Part shown: positions 56,516-64,000 of the stretch, one piece after another
Position numbering within the stretch: the stretch's first letter is position 1
Layout: each line of letters opens with the position of its first letter
NCBI GenBank assembly: GCA_022495995.1
Contig: JAFEMH010001455.1
Coordinates: forward strand, 1 to 64,000
Direction: 5' to 3'
Source: Adenophora triphylla var. japonica
Taxonomy: Eukaryota > Streptophyta > Magnoliopsida > Asterales > Campanulaceae
DNA length: 64,000 nt
Notes under the pieces: model-generated
Told to the model about the DNA's origin: nothing
The model's input: only the letters and a program-made list of their open reading frames with translations
The model's database searches: none
Position numbers and translations under genes: made by a program

Positions 56516-56919
56516 ATGATCAAATTCATTTCCAATCGTACAATTTTATCCCATCTGAGATCTTCATTTACAATTTCCCCCAATTTGCATTGTTTTCTCA
56601 CTCACTGTCATCATCATCATCACCATCACCATCGTCAACTGTCAATTTCGTTTCATATTCTCCAAAAACAGATTCATTTACAGTCAATGACCTCAGAAAT
56701 TCATGTGGGTTTACTCCAGAATCTGCTTTTTCTACTGCCAATTTGATGAACATTAAGACCCAAGTCAAACCTGACTCAGTACTTGCATTGCTCAAGAACT
56801 ATGGTTTCACAGACACCCAGATTTATCTTCTTGTTAGAAAGTTTCCTTTTATTCTCCTTTCAGTTCTATAGGTCTTTCAAGAACTGATCTTGCTGAGTTT
56901 GTTACTTCTAGACCTGATG
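56516..56919 (+). pseudogene. Truncated mTERF-family gene
   Basis: A start at 56516 (MIKFISNRTILSHLRSSFTI) gives an organelle-targeting-like N-terminus. After one frame shift near 56590-56680 it continues NSCGFTPESAFSTANLMNIK, then KPDSVLALLKNYGFTDTQIY and LLVRKFPFILLS, the first mTERF helices (mitochondrial or plastid transcription/termination factor family). Roughly 14 codons expected next are missing, with a frame change at about 56868, before SIGLSRTDLAEFVTSRPD. Similarity stops at 56919 where TGTAACAACCC begins. The transducing LTR unit ends only 44 bases upstream of the start, so the locus is damaged at both ends. Confidence 0.8.
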
Positions 56920-57719
56920 TGTAACAACCCTAAAAATTGATACTCTTTATTTATTTAAATATGATTTCCCTTAATTAATTATGTTAGTTATTTAAATTAA
57001 TTATTTGGATTATTCCTTTTCCTAGATGGACTAGGATTAGATGGGCTTGATTGTGTCAACTTAGGTTATTGTTTTGGGTTGGACTCTACTTAACAATTGG
57101 ACTAGGAAAGTATGAACCCAAGTAAATACATCCATTAACCCTAGGCCTCTTGGTGTTATCTGTAACTGTAACTGATGGAAGCCGAAAGGGGTCGAGCTCT
57201 CCATATTTCTCAACGGCAAAATAGAATAGGAAGAAGCCGCATGGGATATATAAATTGATAGAGGGCCACGGCTGAGAGAAGGTTACGCTAGCAGAGGGAA
57301 AACGCTGGAGAGAAGAGAGCGACAGACAGAAGGAACGGACAGAAGGCAGTGCAGCGCCAGGAGTGAACCGTGAGAGGGAAGGAGAGGTACCAAGGCGTGG
57401 AGAAGAAGAAGTTCTTCGCGGGAGTCAGCAATCAAAATCAAGGTAAACGATCAGTATCTTGTTTTGGATTCTAGAATAGAAATCTTATGGAATCTTTGGA
57501 AAAATCTTAAGAACCTTATAAGAATGAAGCTAGGGTTGAGAAAATCAGATTATGGGTATGAATCAGGAAACCTATTTGTTGATTATAACCAAGATTTATG
57601 GAAACAAGCTTTGTGAATATTGTTGTGCTATGCTAAGTAATCTGAAGTTATTACATGGAAGGAGTATTGTTTAAAACTTACCATCGATAAATGATGGTTA
57701 GGAGTTAAGTATGTAATAC
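56920..57719. mobile_element. Probable LTR start of another retroelement, cutting the mTERF gene
   Basis: TGTAACAACCCTAAAAATTG is the kind of start seen in gypsy LTRs (TGTAACA-CCC) and coincides with the break in mTERF similarity. The following 800 bp is non-coding. The gypsy element at 57720 is inserted in it, and the sequence continues at 63328. No second LTR, PBS or TSD is visible in the window. Confidence 0.4.
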
Positions 57720-58163
57720 TGTAAGGATTTAGGGTTCTAACCAAATTTGGGGATGACCGTTAGAATTTAAAATAATAGAAGACGACGTCGTAGATCAATA
57801 AGCGTAGTAACCAAGCTCATTAGCGAGCTTTGGTCGTAAACGTTTTCTTTAAGTAGCACGGCGTCGTTTGGTAGTGTGTGTTGTTTAATGTTTGTTACTT
57901 GAAACTGCGTCGTTTTAAGGAGAGAGAAGTGGCCGTTAACAACCACGTGATTCACTCTCCTTTATGTGCTGAGAAACGCCATTGTTGGCACATCATGAAT
58001 TACAACAAATTTTCTCAACTTTCTCTCTCTTAGATTCTCTGAATTCTCTCTCATCCCATAATCTATATTCTCTCTAATTTCTTCTCACCCAATCTATCAA
58101 AAATTCTCTAAATCAGTTAAATCAATCTAATTTAGATTTGGTTTAATTGGTGAGGTCATAACA
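57720..58163 (+). repeat. 5' LTR of the gypsy element
   Basis: 444 bp; contains GACGACGTCG, CGGCGTCGTTT and CTGCGTCGTTTT, motifs also seen in the LTRs of the transducing element. Confidence 0.95.
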
Positions 58164-58197
58164 AATTGGTATCAAAGCTCTCGATTCCACAAAAATC

Positions 58198-59733
58198 ATG
58201 GTGAATGTTCGAATGGATGCAGTAGAATCTAACATTCGATCTATGGAGGAGAGATTGAACGGAATTGAAGTGGCATTGGAGACTAAAACCATGGAGCTGA
58301 AAGGGGACATTACGCCTCTCAGTCATGGTGTTGAAGAAGTGACACGTATTTTAATGGAAATGAGAGCCAACCAGGGCAAGGAGAAAGTGGATGAAGCAGG
58401 ACGAGGTTTGAAGGGAGTTAGCAGCTCTGGTTCTATTCTGGGTGCGTCTCCAAATGTGAGCAAGGAAAATCCAATGGCTGAGCAAAATAAACAAGGTAAG
58501 GCTGGTATTGAAACCATTCATATTGATGATTCAATTGATGCTATTAAGGGTGTGGGTTATGGACATGAAGCTAGAGCTGATAAGGGTATTAGTGAAGCTT
58601 ATAAGAAACACCTTAAATTGGAATTTCCCAAGTTCTCTGGTATTGACCATAGGGGTTGGATTCGCAAGTGTCAAAAAAAATTTAAATACCGAGATGTTCC
58701 ATTTGGTGATAGGGTGGAGTTAGCCACGATGCACTTTGAAGGAGGTGCTGAGTTTTGGTATCAAAACTTTTGTGAGGAGATTGATGGTTGTGCTTGGGAG
58801 GAATTCACTGACAAAGTAGCCAGTAGGTTTGGACCTCAAGCCTATCAGAATGTGGAAGGAGAATTTGCTAGCTTGCAACAATTGGGCTCAGTTAGTGAAT
58901 ATCAAGCTAAGTTTGAGGAGATGAGAGCTTTGGTGAAGGTAGAAAACACGGGTTCGAGTGAGAGGTTTTACATTAAAAATTTCATTAAAGGGCTCAAGGA
59001 GGAAATAAAGTTTAGAGTGCAATCTCAATTCCCAACATCTCTTACTCAGGCAATCAGTTTAGCAAGGATTGAGGAATCACATTGGGAAGCATCATGCAGG
59101 AAGCTCAAATCAGTAACCTACAAAACCAACCAAAATTATTCCACCTATACCTCCAACCACCAACCAAACACCACCTCACCTCAAGCCACTAAAATAAACA
59201 GCAGCAATATCAGATATTCTCAATTTTCCTCACCTTCTGTCAACCAAGCTAAAGACCCACCAACAGCCACAAAACCCAACATTCCCATTAAACAACTGAC
59301 ACATGCTGAAATGCAAGCTAGGAGGGAGAAGGGCTTATGTTATAACTGTGATGAAGTCTACAAATATGGCCACAAATGCAAGAATAGACAAATTTTTATG
59401 TTGGGAATTGAAAATGGAGAGGAAGAAGAAGAATGGCATGACTCATTGGATACACCTATAGAAGAGGCTGAAAAGGTGGATCAATCAGTGGAGGATCTTG
59501 GCATATCCACACATGCTCTATCTGGTAGTACAACTCTACAGACTCTCAAGCTCACAGGGAGGGTGGGCAACAAGAAGTTTTCAGTGTTAATTGACAGTGG
59601 AAGCACCCACAACTTCCTAGATGTCAAAACAGCTGAGAAATTAGGTTGTGTAGTGACCCCAACACCAGAAGTGGCTGTAACTGTGGCTGATGGAAGCAAA
59701 ATACAAAGTCTAAGGGGAGTGTTTGGGATTTAG
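58198..59733 (+). CDS. Gypsy gag and protease part
   Basis: Start at 58198 (MVNVRMDAVESNIRSMEERL), 20 bases past the PBS, with an N-terminal coiled coil. Gag core: FPKFSGIDHRGWIRKCQKKF, LATMHFEGGAEFWYQNF, WEEFTDKVASRFGP. The zinc knuckle is CYNCDEVYKYGHKC (59338-59379). The protease active site is IDSGSTHNF with DSG at 59593-59601. The frame stops at 59731-59733 because of a one-base shift; the continuation is in the frame opening at 59723, so gag and pol were originally one frame. Confidence 0.9.
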   Translation: MVNVRMDAVESNIRSMEERLNGIEVALETKTMELKGDITPLSHGVEEVTRILMEMRANQGKEKVDEAGRGLKGVSSSGSILGASPNVSKENPMAEQNKQGKAGIETIHIDDSIDAIKGVGYGHEARADKGISEAYKKHLKLEFPKFSGIDHRGWIRKCQKKFKYRDVPFGDRVELATMHFEGGAEFWYQNFCEEIDGCAWEEFTDKVASRFGPQAYQNVEGEFASLQQLGSVSEYQAKFEEMRALVKVENTGSSERFYIKNFIKGLKEEIKFRVQSQFPTSLTQAISLARIEESHWEASCRKLKSVTYKTNQNYSTYTSNHQPNTTSPQATKINSSNIRYSQFSSPSVNQAKDPPTATKPNIPIKQLTHAEMQARREKGLCYNCDEVYKYGHKCKNRQIFMLGIENGEEEEEWHDSLDTPIEEAEKVDQSVEDLGISTHALSGSTTLQTLKLTGRVGNKKFSVLIDSGSTHNFLDVKTAEKLGCVVTPTPEVAVTVADGSKIQSLRGVFGI

Positions 59734-62700
59734 GTGGACAATGCAGGAAGTGGAGTTTGTGGGAGATATGAAGATTATCAAATTAGGAGGTTGTGATGCA
59801 ATTTTGGGGGTGCAATGGCTTAAAACACTTGGGCCTGTGACCTTTGATTTCAATGAGATGTCAATGGGGTTCAATTACATGGGGAAGTATTGTACATTGC
59901 AAGGGGTGCAAGATGCCATGATGCTGAAATTTATGACTGCAACTACAGCCACCAAAATGCTAAATGACCTACCATGTGGAGCAGTGATCCAACTGTATTC
60001 ACTATCTGCTGTGACTAATGATGGTGAAGTGGACATACAAATTTCGACCTTGCTGGAGGAATATGAGGATGTGTTTACAGAGTCAAATGAGATGCCACCT
60101 AGGAGGAAATTTGACCATGCTATACCTTTGAAAACTGGGAGCCAACCAGTTAACAATCGACCTTACAGATGCCCATATTTCCAGAAAAATGAGATTGAGA
60201 AGATCATTAAGGAGTTATTGGATAGTGGGGTGATCCAACATAGCTCAAGCCCTTTTGCATCTCCAGTAATCTTGGTTAAGAAGGATGGGACATGGAGAAT
60301 GTGCATTGACTATAGAGGCTTAAACCAGTTGACTGTCAAAGATAAGTTTCCCATTCCATTCATTGATGAATTATTGGATGAGTTATATGGGTCCAAATTC
60401 TTTACCAAGTTGGATCTAAGGTCAGGGTACCATCAGATCAGAATGAGAGAGGAAGATATCAGTAAGACTGCTTTTAAAACACATCATGGGCATTATGAAT
60501 TCAAGGTAATGCCATTTGGACTCACAAATGCCCCAGCCACCTTTCAAGCTTTGATGAACTCAGTGTTTCAAGACTTTATGAGGAAATTTTTATTAGTATT
60601 CTTTGATGATATACTAATATATAGTCCTACATTGGAGTTGCACTTGGTACACCTCAGGTCAACATTGGAGAGGTTGAGGGAGCATCAGTTGTTTGTAAAG
60701 AAAAGTAAATGCTCATTTGGGAAAGATAAGGTGGAGTATTTGGGTCATATAGTCACGGGAGAGGGGGTAGCCACAGATCCCACCAAGGTTGAAAGCATGC
60801 AAGACTGGCCCACTCCTACTACCTTAAAGGGTTTAAGGGGTTTCCTGGGTTTAACTGGATATTACAGGAGGTTCATAAGACACTATGATGTGATAAGTAA
60901 GCCATTAACAAAGCTATTGCAGAAGAATGCTTTTGGTTGGAATGATGAGGCTGACAATGCTTTCAAAACACTGAAGCAAGCAATGATCTCTGCCCCTGTT
61001 TTAGCCATGCCTGATTTCTCGAAGACTTTCGTAGTGGAGACTGATGCATGTGGAAGTGGGGTGGGAGCTGTGCTAATGTAAGAGGGGAGACCCATAGCTT
61101 TTGTTAGTAAAGCTTTGGGGCCGAAACATTTGGGGCTATCTACCTACGAGAAAGAGTTCCTAGCAATTCTGTTGGCTGTTGAGAAGTGGAGGTATTACTT
61201 GTGTGGGCAAAAATTCCAAATCAAAACAGATCATCAAAGCCTTAAGTATCTCATGGAACAGAGGGTTACAGGTGGCTTACAACAGAAGTGGATTTCGAAA
61301 TTGTTGGAGTATGATTACACAATTACGTATAAGAAAGGGGTGGAAAACAAGGTGGCAGATGCTTTATCAAGGTTGCATGAAGATTCAAATGGGGTGAAAT
61401 GTCAAGCCATCACCATTGTCCAACCTTAGTGGGTCCAAGAAGTAATCAGTAGCTGGGAAGGTGATGAACAGGTCCAAGAAATTTTGGAGGGGGTAATGAC
61501 AAACAATGAGGAATTTGGAGAGTATACACTGATTAATGGGCTATTAAGGTACCAGGGCAAGTTGGTTATTGGAGAAAAGGGGGAACTGAGGAGGAAGATA
61601 GTGACTGAGTTGCATCAGACACCATTAGGAGGGCATTCAGGGATTAAAGGAACTCTAAAGAGGGTAGCTCAACTGTTCTTTTGGCCAGGAATGAAGAAGT
61701 ATGTACAAGAAGTAATAAGCCCATGTGAAATCTGCCAACAAATAAAGAATGAGACCACCCATCCAGTTGGACTGCTACAGCCATTACCTATTCCCACTAA
61801 GCCTTGGATTGATATTGCCATGGATTTCATTGAAGGGTTACCTTTGTCTCATAACTGGGATTCTATCTTGGTAGTTGTTGATAGATTAATCAAGTATGCA
61901 CACTTCATACCACTCAAGCACCCATATACAGCCTATATAGTGGCCAATAACTTCTTTGAAAATGTGTATAAGTTACATGGGTTGCCTATGACTATAACTT
62001 CAGACAGGGACAAGATTTTTCTAAGTCAATTCTGGCAGTCACTCTTCTCTCCACTGGGAACTACCTTGAACCTGAGCACGGCATACCACCCTCAGACAGA
62101 TGGGCAAACTGAAAGGTTGAATGGATGTTTGGAGCAATTTTTGAGGGCTACTACCAGTACCAAACCTAAGATGTGGTCTGAATGGTTATCACTAGCAGAG
62201 TGGTGGTATAACTCTAATTTTCACACAGCCTTAAAAATGACTCCTTTCGAAGCATTATATGGGTATCCCCCACCCAGGCAACCTTTAGCCATGAGCAGTA
62301 TTGTAAGTTGGATGCAGTCAATGATTTCATGAAGGAGAGGGATAAGCAGATCAAGGCCATAAGAGAGGTGCTAGCAGAAGCACAAAATAAAATGAAACAA
62401 TTTGCGGACAGAGGTAGAAAAGAAAGGAATTTCAAGGAGGGAGAATGGGTATACCTGAAGCTGCAACCCTATCGACAGTCATCTTTGGCATTAAGGAAGA
62501 ACTTCAAGCTAGCTCCCAAATACTTTGGACCCTTCCAGATTGAAGCAAAGGGAGGGGCGGTCGCCTTTAAGCTCAAATTACCACCTACTTCAAAAATTCA
62601 TCCTGTGTTTCACGTATCATTATTGAAGGCGAGAATTGGCGAAGCAGTAGTTCCAAATCCTTCGTTGCCTTACGTGGGAGATGATGGCCAATTTTTGGTG

Positions 62701-62853
62701 GAACCCATTGCAATATTAGACAGACGCTTGGTGAGGAAAGGAAATAGCCCAACAGCTCAGGTTTTGATCCAATGGTCGAATACTTTCCCTGAAGATGCTA
62801 CGTGGGAGGATTGGACAACCATTGCAGCAAATTTTCCTATCTTTAATCCTTGA
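59723..62853 (+). pseudogene. Gypsy pol: RT, RNase H, integrase, chromodomain; four breaks
   Basis: Reverse transcriptase runs from about 60150 (SSPFASPVILVKKDGTWRMC, KLDLRSGYHQIRM, FFDDILIYS with DD at 60605-60610). RNase H starts ETDACGSGVGAVLM and is cut by TAA at 61079-61081 where CAA is expected. It resumes with TYEKEFLAILLAVEKWRYYL, LKYLMEQRV and VADALSRL. A TAG lies at 61427-61429. Integrase: zinc part GGHSGIKGTLKRV...CEICQQ, core with MDFIEGLP, TSDRDKIF and HPQTDGQTERLN. A frame shift lies near 62310. The C-terminal part (62308-62853) ends with a chromodomain-like segment ILDRRLVRKGN...VLIQWSN...DATWEDW, marking a chromovirus. Breaks: frame shift 59733, two stops, frame shift 62310. 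Confidence 0.92.
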
Positions 62854-62881
62854 GACAAGGATTTTTCGAAGGAAAGGGGAA

Positions 62882-63327
62882 TGTAAGGATTTAGGGTTCT
62901 AACCAAATTTGGAGATGACCGTTAGAATTTAAAATAATAGAAGACGACGTCGTAGATCAATAAGCGTAGTAACCAAGCTCATTAGTGAGCTTTGGTCGTA
63001 AACGTTTTCTTTAAGTAGCACGGCGTCGTTTGGTAGTGTGTGTTGTTTAATGTTTGTTACTTGAAACTGCGTCGTTTTAAGGAGAGAGAAGTGGCCGTTA
63101 ACAACCACATGATTCTCTCTCCTTTATGTGCTGAGAAACGCCATTGTTGGCACATCATGAATTACAACAAATTTTCTCAACTTTCTCTCTCTTAGATTCT
63201 CTGAATTCTCTCTCATCCCATAATCTATATTCTCTCTAATTTCTTTTCTCACCCAATCTATCAAAAATTCTCTAAATCAGTTAAATCAATCTAATTTAGA
63301 TTTGGTTTAATTGGTAAGGTCATAACA
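62882..63327 (+). repeat. 3' LTR of the gypsy element
   Basis: 446 bp, near-identical to 57720-58163; TTTCTTTTCTCACC here against TTTCTTCTCACC explains the 2-bp length difference. Confidence 0.95.
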
Positions 63328-64000
63328 AATACATGGAGGACCAAATATTGCATGCTAAGATATGAAATAAACTGTGGAAAACTGGGGTTTGTGTGGGTGT
63401 ATTGCTGCGGGTGTGTGTGCAGATTGGGGTGTCTGTTTGCTGATGGGTGTATGCGTGTGTGTTGTTGTGTGTTGGTTGCTGAAGGTGGCAGCCGTGTGTG
63501 GGGTGTTAGAGTAGGATGGATGTGGGTGAGTCGTGGGGGGGGGGTTAGGTGCCTGTATGTGTTGTGTGTGTGGGTGTACATGGGCTGTACAGAAGGGTAT
63601 GTGGCTGTACAGTGGGGTGCATGTGTGTGTGGTGGGTGTTGGGTGTGTTTATTTGTGTTGTGGGTCTGCTGAGTATGTATATGTGTTGTGTGGGTCTGTA
63701 TAGTGGATGTACAGAGTATATGTGTTGTGTGGGTCTGTGTGTGTGGTATGCCGTGGGTGTGTGGAATGCTGTGTGTGTGTTAATGTGTGTTTTTGTATGC
63801 TGAATAAGGTGAATTTGGTGTGTGTAAGTGTAGTATTGGAGGTAATGAATGAGAATTAATCCTAGAAACCCTAGGGATGTTTTGGTAACATTGTTAGGGT
63901 ATTGGTTAACCATAAAAGGAGTTAAGTAGAATAACTCATAGGTTAACCAAGTGGATTAAAAGGATTAAAGGTACTAAGTAGATAGAAGTAAATTGTATCT
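63328..64000. repeat. GT-rich tract and flank, continuation of the element started at 56920
   Basis: From about 63385 to 63800 the plus strand is almost only G and T in irregular TGTGTGTGGGTG units, with a run of nine or more Gs at 63535-63545. The open frames in this stretch come from composition. 63830-64000 is ordinary AT-rich sequence with GAAACCCTAGGG; nothing recognised. Confidence 0.8.

Larger units (their letters stand above)
57720..63327 (+). mobile_element. Ty3-gypsy chromovirus element (short-LTR, Reina-like size)
   Basis: LTRs 57720-58163 and 62882-63327, both TGTAAGGATTTAGGG...CATAACA, with 5-bp duplications AATAC (57715-57719 and 63328-63332). The PBS TTGGTATCAAAGC is at 58166-58178 and the purine tract GAAGGAAAGGGGAA at 62868-62881. 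By eye the LTRs differ by five substitutions and one 2-bp indel, so the insertion is recent. Gag and pol are present in order protease, RT, RNase H, integrase, chromodomain. Size 5.6 kb and short LTRs suggest the Reina group, which is inference only. Confidence 0.96.

Noticed and set aside
63291..63913. Open frames rich in C, V, W, G (plus) or H, T, P (minus)
   Set aside because: By-product of the GT-rich tract.

Overview
This is plant nuclear DNA, almost certainly from a eudicot. Genes have many short exons with GT-AG (and two apparent GC-AG) introns. Stowaway miniature elements with CTCCCTCCGT ends are frequent. Ty1-copia elements are primed by initiator tRNA-Met (TGGTATCAGAGCC), and there is a chromodomain Ty3-gypsy element, a CACTA element, hAT and Mutator-type elements, and a SINE. 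I cannot fix the genus from sequence alone. No RNA gene, CRISPR array or bacterial feature was seen.

Layout. (1) 2434-27033, plus strand: an EFR3-family gene (EFOP / SEMI-ROLLED LEAF2 type; membrane anchor of the PI4-kinase alpha complex), 18 recognisable exons, first exon off-window. Exons between 7619 and 9856, and the one at 14908, carry frame breaks; the rest read cleanly to the stop. Its introns hold a diverged solo copia LTR (5505-7153), Stowaway elements, a Mutator MITE and a 5.9-kb copia element (20116-25990) that itself carries a hAT element. (2) 27162-30850: a hairpin Stowaway just past the stop, a broken MULE transposase, and a long-inverted-repeat element holding a SINE that holds a hAT MITE. 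(3) 31059-56471: an LTR-flanked unit without recognisable gag-pol. Its interior is a string of intronless host gene pieces on the minus strand: EF-hand/TPR calcium-binding protein, PPR, NUP107, SWC5/BCNT and AHL PPC domain. It is split by a CACTA element (34086-55190, TSD AAT), which is split by a copia element (37629-52636, TSD GTATA), which is split by a three-LTR tandem non-autonomous copia element of the same family (43472-50653, TSD GTATT). (4) 56516-56919: the 5' end of an mTERF gene, internally deleted and cut off. (5) 56920-64000: a probable further LTR element, invaded by a recent chromodomain gypsy element (57720-63327, TSD AATAC), then a GT-rich tract.

Most notable result: the gypsy-like LTR unit at 31059-56471 looks like a Bs1-type gene-transducing retrotransposon that collected at least five unrelated host transcripts. 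Three of the pieces are fused in one open reading frame that starts just after the primer-binding site. Its two LTRs look identical by eye although it contains three further levels of insertion, and I find no target-site duplication around it. The gypsy element at 57720-63327 has related LTR termini and could be from the family that supplied the machinery. Order of insertion from the nesting: transducing element, then CACTA, then copia, then the three-LTR copia.
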